64,000 bases of DNA from Euleptes europaea (lineage: Eukaryota > Chordata > Lepidosauria > Squamata > Sphaerodactylidae): contig NC_079323.1 in assembly GCF_029931775.1 (NCBI RefSeq), forward strand, positions 32,320,882-32,384,881. Direction: 5' to 3'. The translations under genes were made by a program, and so were the position numbers. Below are positions 31,293 to 41,900 of the stretch, in pieces. Within the stretch, counting starts at the first letter, position 1; every line of letters starts with the position of its first letter. Below the pieces are notes generated by a model. That model had not been told where the DNA came from, made no database searches, and saw nothing but the letters and a program-made list of their open reading frames with translations.

Positions 31293-31670
31293 ATCCTGTT
31301 TTGCTCCTAAGATCACACATGTGGACAACAGTTCTCTGGTAGCATGTGCTGAAAGGGAATCTCCAGACTAATTTTATGCGCTCTTACTTGGGAGTTAGGC
31401 CCACTGAGCTCAACAGAGCTAGCTTTTAAGCATGTAAAGGATCAAACTGCATAGCTGCTATCTTCAGCACACATTCTATGCCCTATCGAATTTTGCCAGA
31501 CGTATTTCTGAATAAGCATAACTAATTGTTCTGCATAGGAAGTTATGGGATAGCTAATCCATATTTCCTGACCATTGATGAACCCCCACCCCCAGACAAG
31601 ACCAACCAAATTAGCACAAAAACACTGTGCAATTGGGTTGACCCAATAAAAAAGTTTTTACATGGATTTT

Positions 31671-31760
31671 CATAGAATGATAGAGTTGGAAGGGACCGCC
31701 AGGGTCACCTAGTCCAACCCCCTGCACAATGCAGGGAATTCACAACTACCTCCCCCACAC
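31671..31760 (-). mobile_element. CR1 3' terminal fragment
   Basis: 'catagaatgatagagttgga' then 'agtccaaccccctgcacaat' is the reversed terminal sequence of a CR1 3' UTR. The fragment may continue to about 31930. Confidence 0.7.
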
Positions 31761-31959
31761 ACCCCCATTGCCCCAAAAATGGCCAAGATTTTGTCCTTGT
31801 TTTGGTGATTTTGCATCGACCCACATGGCTGTACAACCTTTTCCTACTTCACTGATGAAATGCCTGCCACGGTGCAGCCTGCGTCTACAAGAACAGCCAC
31901 CTTCCTCTCCCCCTGCAGCCATTCCGCAGGAATAGTTTGAATGGGTTTATTATTATTGA

Positions 31960-32188
31960 GCCCTGACCTGGATGGCCCAGGCTAGCCTGATCTCGTCAGA
32001 TCTCAGAAGCTAAGCAGGGTCAGCCCTGGTTAGTATTTGGATGGGAGACCACCAAGGAAGTCCAGGGTTGCTGTGCAGAGGAAGGCACTGGCAAACCACC
32101 TCTGCTAGTCTCTTGCCATGAACCCCCCCCCCCAAAAAAAAGGGGTCGCCATAAGTCGGCTGCGACTTGACGGCACTTCACACACACA
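31960..32188 (+). mobile_element. Full-length 5S SINE with 10-bp TSD at the CCDC181 promoter edge
   Basis: Opens 'gccctgacctggatggccca', continues with 5S-like 'gatctcgtcagatct' and 'agcagggtcagccctggtta', and ends 'cgacttgacggcacttcaca' plus a CA run. The duplication 'ttattattga' flanks it (31950-31959 and 32189-32198). This is the best-preserved copy in the window and stops just before the CpG block. Confidence 0.9.
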
Positions 32189-32199
32189 TTATTATTGAA

Positions 32200-32700
32200 G
32201 CGGCCAACTCAGGCCTGCCGGAAACGGTCACGGCCCCCCCCCCAACCCGCGCGGCGTCTCCTAGGAGACAGCACGGGCCGGAGGGCAGGCCTCTCGTTTG
32301 TCCTTTCGCGAGATCTGCTTGGCCGGCCGATTGCTATGGTGACGGGGACGCGCGCGCTGCGTGACGGTGGGCTTGCGGTTTGGTCCTTCACAGCCGCCGT
32401 CCTGTGCTGGGTGAGTGCGGGAGGGGGGAAGCTAGGGAACATGAGAGCAGGCCGGTGGGCGCCGCGGTTACCATGACAACGGCATGGAAGGCGGGTCGCC
32501 GTCTGCAGGTGAAAGAGGGGAAGGGGAGGGGGGGAATGAAGGGGTTAGGGAGGGCCGAGGCTTGCCCGCCGTCGATGGGGGCCGCTGGGTGGGACGGAAG
32601 GCGGCCGAAAGTGACAGCTCCGGCCGCAAGAGGCTCCGGATATGAGCTCGGCGGCTGCGGCCAAGGCCGCCGCAGGCCTCCCCGAGGCTGGCGTCGGTTC
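32200..32700 (+). promoter_or_regulatory. CCDC181: CpG promoter of CCDC181 with RFX X-box-like motifs
   Basis: A dense CpG block with three palindromic X-box-like sites: 'gtctcctaggagac' (32256-32269), 'attgctatggtgac' (32330-32343) and 'gttaccatgacaac' (32467-32480). RFX factors bind such sites in ciliary gene promoters, which fits CCDC181's role. A good donor ('gctgg|gtgagt') at 32411 suggests a non-coding first exon ending at 32410. The start site was not placed. Confidence 0.6.
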
Positions 32701-32705
32701 TGGAT

Positions 32706-32915
32706 AGGGTTGCCAACCTCCAGGTACTAGCTGGAGGTCTCCCGCTATTACAACTGATCTCCAGCCGATAGAGATCAGTTCCCCTGGAGAAAACGGCCGC
32801 TTTGGCCATTGGACTCTATGGCATCGAAGTCCCTCCCCTCCCCAAACCCCGCCCTCCCCAGGCTCCGCCCCCAAAACCTCCCGCTGGTGGTGAAGAGGGA
32901 CCTGGCAACCCTAGC
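32706..32915 (+). mobile_element. MITE-like repeat with GGTTGCCA ends
   Basis: Starts 'gggttgccaacctccaggta' and ends 'cctggcaaccc', with the 'aactgatctcc...gagatcagtt' hairpin inside. It lies directly downstream of the CCDC181 CpG block. Confidence 0.75.
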
Positions 32916-33034
32916 TATGGAGCCCAGCCCTTATTTTGGAAGGGGGTGGCGGCCTTTTACCCCGAGAGGGGGGGGGGCTCTGACGGCTGCCATGGCGACC
33001 GCCAAAGATGCTCCTTAGGTGTTCACATACACAT

Positions 33035-33672
33035 GAACACATGAAGCTGCCTTCTACTGAGTCAGACCCTTCGGTCCATCAGAGTCGGTATTGTCTGCTC
33101 AGACCGGCAGCGGCTCTCCAGGCTCTCAGGCAGGGGTCTTTCACAAGTTTTTCTCCCTCTCCCATAATACTAGAACACGGGGTCATCTGCTAAAGCTGGA
33201 GGGCGAGAGATTCAAAACAGATGAAGTATTTTTTCACACAACGCATAGTTAAATTGTGGAACTCCCTGCCCCAGGATGTGGTGATGGCTGCCAGCTTGGA
33301 GGGCTTTAAGAGGGGAGTGGACAGATTCATGAAGGAAAGGGGTATTCATGGCTGTTAGTTAGAATGGATACTAGTCATTCTGCATACCTATTCTCTCTAG
33401 CATCAGAGGAGCATGCCTATTATCTTAGGTGCTGTGGAACACAGGCAGGATGGTGCTGCTACAGTCATCTTGTTTGTGGCTTCCTAGAGGCACCTGGTTG
33501 GCCCCTGTGTGAACCGACTGCTGGACTTGGTGGGCCTTGGTCTGATCCAGTAGGGCCTTTCTTATGTTCTTATATGTTCTTATCATCTACTTGCCTAACT
33601 GAAGATGCCGGGGATTGAACCTGGGAGCTTCTGCATGCCAAGCAGATGCTCTACCACTGAGCCAGTGAGCCT
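33035..33672 (-). mobile_element. tRNA-derived SINE split by a CR1
   Basis: The 3' part (33035-33145, 'acatgaagctgccttctact') and the head (33583-33672, 'gggattgaacctgggagctt' and 'gatgctctaccactgagcc', reversed B and A boxes) belong to one SINE. A CR1 3' end separates them. Confidence 0.85.
33146..33582 (+). mobile_element. CR1 LINE 3' end inserted in a SINE
   Basis: Plus strand: 'aactccctgccccaggatgt' encodes the [20 protein letters not shown] block. The 3' UTR follows, and the copy ends in 'cttatgttcttatatgttct', the short tail repeat of CR1. The SINE resumes at once after it. Confidence 0.85.
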
Positions 33673-34289
33673 CAGTGTAAAAATAGCCAGCTTTGGCCTA
33701 GGGAACTCACGAGCTGGAGCTCTGTCACCTTAATCCTTCTCGGCAGCTGTTGCCGAGCGGCATTCCTCAGGGTTATTATACCTCTTGAGTTTGGAAAAGT
33801 GGGGCAGCAGCTGACTCTGGAGGGAGGCTTTGACGCCCGTTTCCCCGCCCCAGGAGATATTTGACGGCTTTGCAGCGCTGGGGTGTGAAGAGAGGTAGAT
33901 GCCTTGAGTCGGTGCCCTAAGGAAGATGCGACTTCGTTAATCATAAATACGTCCCAAGAAGAAAAGTTTTAATAACGAAGTGGGGCAGTAGAGCTCAGAA
34001 AGCGGCACCAGGCTTCTTTTCCTGCTCATTGCAACTGGCACCCTCTGCCTAAGAGAAGGGAAAGGGAGGGAGATATCATTCCTATTTCACTGTCTGAGAG
34101 CAAATCAGAACAGAGCTGTCCACATTTTTTGGATCAGGCAAGTCCTTTAATTTTACCCTTTCCTTTAAAAAAAAAAACCACACCAGGTTTAGGGTACATA
34201 TATACAAGCATATTAAATGCAGGAAGTGTTCAGTGGGGGCAGCCCAAGTGGCTGAGCAAAGTACTAATATCTCTTGCACTGTGCTAGAG
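33673..34289. other. CCDC181 5' intron, unique sequence
   Basis: No exon or repeat recognised. Confidence 0.45.
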
Positions 34290-34585
34290 GAACGGTGTAG
34301 AAGTTAAGAGTGGTGGTTTGGAGCAGCGGACTCTGATCTGGAGAACTGGGTTTGATCCCCACTCCTCCACATGAGTGGTGGAGCCTAACCTGGTGAACTG
34401 GGTTGGTTTCCCCACTCCTACACATGAAGCCAGCTGGGTGACCTTGGGCTAGTCACAGCACTCTTAGAGCTCTCCCAGCCCCACCTACCTCACAGGGGGA
34501 GGGGAAGGGAAGGTGATTGTAAGCTGGTTTGATTCTCCCTTAAGTGGTAGAGAAAGTTGGCATATAAAAACCAACTCTTCTTCTG
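34290..34585 (+). mobile_element. tRNA-headed MIR-like SINE
   Basis: 'aacggtgtagaagttaagag', 'gggtttgatccccactcctc', 'gctgggtgaccttgggctag' and the 'catataaaaaccaactcttc' tail follow in order. Nearly full length. Confidence 0.8.
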
Positions 34586-35771
34586 TTGTAAATGTACCAT
34601 CTATATTTGATGCAGCCTACGCTCATTTCTTTCTAGGAATAGAATTGAAGGGCCAGAATACTAAATTCTCTTATGATTAAGTAATGCTTTCAAATATTAA
34701 TTGAGCCAAATGTTTAATTTTGATAACGTTAAGACTCCCTTGTTTGGTTTACTGCTTCCTGTCTTTCATGATTTTGTGAAAACTGAGATGGCTAGTACCT
34801 TTTGAATATTATTTTAACTTGAGACTGATAATTTCATCTCTGAAGGACCTGTGCCTTTAGATCAAGGCATACTTGTAATCTGATCAGTGTAACAGACTCA
34901 TCGAAGTAAATAACAACAAAATCCAGATGAGTTGTAGGTGATTGTTGTCATTCTCTGCTATCATTGGCTTCTATAGAGATTTCCTATCCACTTTTTGATA
35001 TGTCCTTGCAGAAGGACCATGACCTTTTGCACAAGCCACAAAAAGTTTTTGTCTGTATTTTGGTGTTTAGAAAAGTAAGGTAAAATGCTAGACAGTACAT
35101 CCTGGTATTTCTGGCACTGAATTATTCTTGTGACCTTGTACTATTCAGTTAAAATTGTCTCATGTGAGATGTTAGTTTCCATATGATTGATGGGTAAATG
35201 GCTGGAAAGAAAAATTGGATATGTCTGCATGAAGGCTTCTGCTGTTTCTAATTTATCACAGTAGCCCTAAATTCAGTTGGAGCTGGGTTTTTTCAAAACA
35301 GTAAAAGCATATAAAGTACAGCGTAGGAGTATTCTGCACATCAGATTGTCTCAACTGCAAGATCCTGATGTGCAAAGGCGTGTTGTGTGAGCTGAATTTA
35401 CATTTGATCCCACTTCCCAAATAAAAAGACCTCTGCATATACAGATAATTTTACAACAATACATTCTCAAATACATAGTGCAATCCCAAGAACACTTTGC
35501 TGGGAGTAAGCCTATTAAACAAGATTGGACTTACTTCTCAATACGTTTTATTAGGATTGCTCTCATAGCAACTGGAAAAGATGCTTTGTAGTTATGGGAC
35601 TTGCTGCTGGCCAAGATCACCATAACCAACTATTTCTCATTTGCCCACATGGACGTATGTATATCTGATGATGGATGGAATAAGTGCGTACCAGGGGGAA
35701 AAACGGCATCAGTAAGCTCTAATTCCTTTGCAATTAAATACCTATTTATTTTATTTTTTTCATATTTTTAG
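34586..35771. other. CCDC181 5' intron, 3' part
   Basis: Unique sequence, apart from a palindromic MITE-like remnant at 35475-35570. Confidence 0.5.
35475..35570. repeat. Palindromic MITE-like remnant
   Basis: The ends 'agtgcaatcccaag' and 'taggattgctct' are inverted, and inside 'gggagtaagcctatt' meets its partial complement. A related hairpin lies at 60735-60788. Confidence 0.5.
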
Positions 35772-35932
35772 GTTTACTTTAAGCAACATCCACAATGAGT
35801 GACAAGAAAGACCCTAGTGAATCTGCTGACAGTGGAGATTCCACAGAAACTGGAGAATATGAAGATGACTTTGAAAAGGACCTTGAGTGGCTAATTAATG
35901 AAGAGGAAAAAGGTATCTTTGATGACACACAG
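35772..35932 (+). CDS. CCDC181: CCDC181 coding exon 1 (ATG at 35795)
   Basis: The exon begins after the acceptor 'catatttttag'; 23 bases of 5' UTR precede the ATG at 35795. Residues 1-46 include GEYEDDFEKDLEWLINEEEK, the most conserved stretch of the family's N-terminus (human GEYEDDFEKDLEWLINENEK). The donor GTACTT at 35933 is weak; phase 0. Confidence 0.93.
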
Positions 35933-38900
35933 GTACTTAGAAAATGCTACATTTGCTGTCTTGTGTCGGTATCTAAATGACATGTGAAATATGATATGTT
36001 GAGAATAGGCTGAGACCCAAAGGGCCTTCTGAATTCATCCCCCAGTGTTTCTACACAACCACTGCTAAATTTTGGGGGAATTTCTGGAGTGGATTCTAGT
36101 ACATTTTGTCCCATTCCTCAGGAAGCTTGAAGAGACACAACTCTTCTGCTGAACAGAACATAAAATGTAATGGTAGTTGCTTCTTCAGAACAATGTGAAG
36201 ACAAAAAAAATAGTGAGAGGAAGGATTTTGTGTCCAAAGCTTAACTAGATCATTGCTGGCAACACAAGTTTGTTAATAATAGTATATTTAAACCAGGAAT
36301 TATTGGTGTTGGTTGGCTTACTGTCTACAATAACCAGGATGGATTATAAGAGTAAAACATGGACAGTATAAGCAGAGCATTATGCTTTACGTGCATGTGT
36401 GCCTATGCCAGGTGGCAAAATCTTATTTTCTTAATTTAGTAAAAAGAATTTTTAACAGATATGTAGAAAAGTTGCAAAGGAATATCAGAGGATCCTTGAC
36501 TAGGATTTCAGAGGGCTCCAAAAGCAACACATCTGTGCCTGGTTCGCTCCTAATTTCTCTGATTTGACTACAGCTGCCTTCCCAGATCTTGCAAACATAT
36601 TCTAAATGCTGCAAAATTGTAACCTGAATGAACGTTGCAAATTAACGAAATTTGCTTAGAATCTGTATTATGGTGATGTCTGTGGCAATGAAACACCAGG
36701 CATGTGCATCATTTATATATTACTGATGCATTGTATCCTTTCTCTGCAGCGTTAAATGTAGTGTCTTTAACTTTGCAACAATACTGTGAAGTACATTAAC
36801 TTTACACATAGAGACAAGGACATCTAGGGAGCATCACAGCTCAGTAGAGATTTGAACCTGGGTTTCTCATGACCAAGGATAACTTTGAAGATGTTGCACC
36901 TTGTTACTAGTTCTTCTAGAAGTTTGTACACATTTTGAACTTCAGCTATAAAGGTCATTTGATTACCAGAGAAAGGGGGGAAATCCAGAAAGGAGGTTTT
37001 GTGGCACCTTAAAGACTAATGGATTCATTGTGGCATAAGCTTTTGTAGGCTAGGCCTTTGTCGTCAGGTACATGCTGCTAACTGAGGATTACACAAACTC
37101 ATGCCACAGTAAATCTCTTAGCCTTCAAGATGCCATAAGACTCCTTTTTGTTTTTGTTTTTTTGCTTTTGTTTTTTGCTGGAGACCAGCATAGCTACCAC
37201 CCTGGAACTTACAGAAATTATCTTGGAAACTCTTGAATGTTAGGATATCCAGGTTAATGACATATATAGGAATGTTAATTTAAAAAAAACACAAAAGGTT
37301 ATGTACAAATTTTAAAAGACCTTCAGACCTTGAAAAAAATATAGGAGTGAATTCTAACTATGTTTTGTAACTAACAAAGGGACTTCCAGCAGCGGTAAAG
37401 GAAGGGATGTAATTTTTGATAATATGCCTACCCCACTGATATCCACTTAGGCACAGGATCATGATTTCAGGGGAACATGATTGCTGGGGGATTGCAGATA
37501 TGCATGTCACTCTATGGGGGAAAACGCATGAGAGGTTTTGCTTTGGATTTGCCGCTCTCTAAAGGCACATTTCTCCCTGACAAATTTCCAAAACTCAAAA
37601 ATAAGCCCCGATGCAGAGTTTTGAGAATTCAGATGGAAAAAATGTACATTTAGAGAGTGGCAAATCTGAGGCAGAACCTCCCATGCTTTTTCGCCTCATG
37701 TGCGCCAGGTAGGATCAATGCCATAATCCGTGTGCACCTAAATCATTATTTACTCTTCTAATGCAAACAGTTATTTATAATTTCTTCTTAGAATCATGAA
37801 GACAATGAAGAGGAGGTTGAAGCTAGTATTAACGAAGAAGATAGAAAAGAACGAATGAATTCTTCAGAAGAGTCTCCTGAACCTGAGGAAGCTTTGAAGG
37901 ATGAGAGGGGGAATTCTTCAAAGGAGCCTCCAGATCCTGAAGAACCTCTGAAGGGTGAAGAGCTGCAAAATCAAGAACAATCTGTACCTGGACGTCCCAT
38001 AAAGCAGTTGGAACAAGTATCTGATACTGATAGTGAAGGCTCCTGTCAGGAATCAAACCAGGAGGACTTGGATGAGGATGATGAAGAAATAAAACGTTAC
38101 ATCTTGGAAAAAATTGAAGAAGCCAACAAACTTCTGTTGTCTCAGGAACCTTTGGATGAAAGTAAAGAGAAGAAACTAAAATTCAAGGACCATCTAGTCG
38201 ATCTTGAAGTCCCTCCTTTGAATGCTATTGAAGCTGATAAAAATGATCCTCACAGTGAAAGGGACATTTCAGGTAGGCTGTCTCAGTTCCACATTTCTAA
38301 CGAACCAGGACGGGAAGATATATCTTTTCCTCTAAACGGTGCTTTGGATGATGAACACAAGGATGGCAAAATCTTAGTAGAAAGAGATGGGAAGTTTGAA
38401 CTCCTGAGTATACGTGACATTGAAAGCCAAGGCTTCTTCCCTCCACTCAGTGTTTCTTTTAGTGACATTGAAACTCAACATATTTCTCCTAAAACTTCCC
38501 ACACTGCGGTCTTTAGCACTTTCTGTCTAACAAAAGACGAGTCCCTCATACCGTCATCTACAACATCTTGCTCTTCTTCCAGAGAAGGCTTTCTGTATTT
38601 CCCTCAACCACCTGCCATCCGTCCAAGCTCAGCCATCAACATTACAAGCAATGTGGAAAGAGGGAAAAGCCCTCGCAGGGTTCAGTCGGCAAATGTGGGA
38701 GTCAGAAGCTCTACCTATTGTCTGACACCCAGGCAGAAGGAACAGCAAAAGCAAATGGAACAAAGAAGAGAGCGATTAAAGAAACAGGTGAGAGTACCAA
38801 GAAAACGAACAGATTTAGAGTTCTCATTCCTTTTGCACCTCCTTTCCTATTAAGATCAATAGGCAGGACTTTGTGCCAAGTCCCATAATTAAAAGAAGCT

Positions 38901-41900
38901 AGTTCACTTGCAGGGAGGAGGCAAGGCTTGTTTCAACCTGGTCTAGAAGCTTTGGAATGAACTTAGGGATATTTACCAGAGTACATCTTTTAGTTTTCAG
39001 AGAGAGGAGCAGGACCTTTTAGAGGGTGCTGCTGCTTTAGCATGCATATGTTGAATGAGATCAGGAGTCCATCTAGTCCAGCATCTGCTTTATAATACTG
39101 GCCATGCATATACTTCTAGAATGGTTACAAGCAGACCGTGAAGGCAATAACCTTCCTTGGTTAGTTCCCCAGAAACTGGTATTCAGAGGTAGAATACTTT
39201 TGAAAAATGGAGGTTTTGTTTAACTGTTGTGACTAATTTCAGTTTGTAGACCTATCCTGTACGGATAGTTTTAATGCCTTTTCTAAAGCATCTAAGACAT
39301 GGCAGTTTCCAGAATTTTATAGTATTGTTCTGTTATAGTATTGTTCTGTTATGGCTGTGAATTCCATAATTTATCCTGTTTTATCATATCTGCAACTCTA
39401 TCATATTTGTATGATTTAAAAAAATCTGTACACATGAACACAAACACACATGAAGCTGCTTTGTATTTAAGTCAGACCATTGATCTGTCAAGGTCATTTG
39501 TTGTCAGCTCGGATTGGCAGCAGATCTCCAGAATGTCAGAGATCTTTAATCTTGTCTAATCCTTTTAGCTGGACATTCCAGGGAATCCACATCAAGCATT
39601 GTAAAGAGATGGGAGTAGAACCCTATGAACAAAATTACATATTTTGCTTTTTAAAAGTAGAAAGGATTACTCTGGACTAAGGATTACTGAAGTAGATACA
39701 GTGATTTAGAAGTTTAAACAGATGGGGTTGTGTGTACATTCAAATCTTGTTATCTGAATCAGGCTAAATTCGACCTGTTCCCATGAACCATATACATCTT
39801 TCTGTCAGTGCAGAGTTAGGGCAGATGGTAGCTCCCCTTCTGATTAATTTTCTTCTGTATTATGAAACCAGAAATAAGGGATGGTACTGAGTGAAAAAGG
39901 TACCAAATGCCATAAGGCTTTGCTTTGAGAGTCATTAATCTTCAGTGTTACCACCTGTTCTGATCTTGCTAATATGCTTGGACAGATGTGACTGTTAATA
40001 CAGTTCCCTTCTGTCTTGAAGATATCTGCACACCCAGCACTTAAAAATTGTGCCATCTGGGATCATCCTTTTGCCCCAACATTTATTTACCTGGATACTG
40101 TTAATGTTTTCCAGGCTGTTTATCATAATTAGACTGTGTGGGTATTGTAGACATTTGAACTGAATTATCATTGATAATCATATCCCAGCTCTGTGAAAAT
40201 TTTTTTTAATGCAGTGCTTTTACACACTGAATTATATCCTTTGCTTTGAATGGGACTGCTTAAAAATTCTAACGTAAAAAAAAATTAACACAAGGAAGAA
40301 GCACGTAAAAGAGAACAGGAGGAGGATAAAAGGAAAGAAAATGAGTCGGTTTTCAGAGCTTGGCTGGAGAAGAAAAAAGGACAAATGCAAGAAGAGAAAC
40401 GAATTCAACGTGCAAAAAACATGGAAGATTTGAACAGCAGAGTAAGTTGATGTTGTCTTGGGTGCTTTGCGTGAAATTCCTTGATAGTGGTGGGCTGCAG
40501 CCCAGCCTTTAATTTCAGATTGGTAGCTGCCAGCATCCATATGGACTGCGGACCCGTGATCACTTTCCTACAGGTAATGCAATTACCAGCTACTTGCTTG
40601 CCAGGCTATCACAATAGAATTGTCAACAGATATGTATGATCATCTGGGTATTGGCATTTTGCCTTTCATTTTATAACCCTATGCATACCCCAGGCAACAT
40701 TTTCAACTTTCCGGTTTGCTGACTACAGTCACTGTGGGGTCCCTTAGAGCACTGCAACACATCTCTTTGATTTCATTTAGCATATATTTCATGGCTGGCC
40801 TGCTCCGTGAAGATGTAGAAGAGCATGGTGGTGGGGGGGGGGGAGGAAAAGATAGAGCCGTATTGGTCTCTACAGTTGTGCAAAGGGTCAAGTTCAGGGG
40901 GAGGTGAAGTGAAGAGTTTTGAAGAGGCAAGATTAAAGTAAGAGTCAGTGGGTAAGTAGTGGTATAAGTCATTGTTGCTCCAGTGAAATATAAGCAAAGT
41001 AAAAAGGAGGTTGCACAGACAGCTGAATATGGGATATTTCAAGTTCAACACATTAAAGACATTTTAATTGTGGCATTGATGAGTCTATTGGTGGGAGGCA
41101 GTCTTTGTGTGTGTGGGGACAATTTGAAGAGAGAAGTGTCTTTGGGTGTTTCATGCCCGTGTGGGCTGTAGTAGTTTTTTACTGGACTTATGAGAGTCTA
41201 TTTTGCATGACTATTTTGTATCTCCTACCAAAGCCATTAGGAAGTTGGTAGTGGGCAAAGTTAATTGAGTTAAATATCATTTGATCACAGTGAATTTGGA
41301 GGTTTAACTCCAGAAAGCAAAATTCTATTGTGATTAACCAGCTTGAAAAAACCAAATGAGTTACACCTTGGTTTTTTCAGGCAACGTCACTTTTCTGATA
41401 GCAAGGAATGCAGACAAGGTAAAGGTTGAATTAAAGTATAGCCTAGTATCTAATCATAATGTTCTGTAGTGTTTTCGACTTACAGCATACCTATTTTCCC
41501 TGAGGACCACACACCTATGTGACTTTTCACCCTTCTAGTTCCATGATCAGGGGCCAGAAGGCTGAGGGAGTTGGGAATGTTCAGTCTGAAGAGGAGGAGA
41601 TTGAGGGGGACATGAGTGCTCTCTTTAAGTATTTGAAAGGCTGTCACTTAGAGGAGGGCAGGGGGCTGTTCTGTTGGCAGCAGAGGATAGGACTTGCAAT
41701 AATGGATATATATTATGGGTGGAAAGATACCTGTTGGGTATTAGGATTTTTTTTTTTTACAGTGAGAGTTGTTCAGCAGTGGGATCAGCTGCCTTGGGAC
41801 GTGGTGAGCGCTCCCTCTCTGGCAGTCTTCAAGCAGCAGCTGGATGAACACTTGTCAGGGATGCTCTAAGTTGATCCTGCATTGATCAGGGGGTTGGACT

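Larger units (their letters stand above)
38788..40294. other. CCDC181 intron 2
   Basis: Holds a decayed CR1 (39055-39390) and a decayed tRNA SINE (39430-39620); the rest looks unique. Confidence 0.5.

Noticed and set aside
32195-32874. Several long frames near 32.2-32.9 kb
   Set aside because: CpG-island frames without homology; the real CCDC181 start is at 35795 by conservation.
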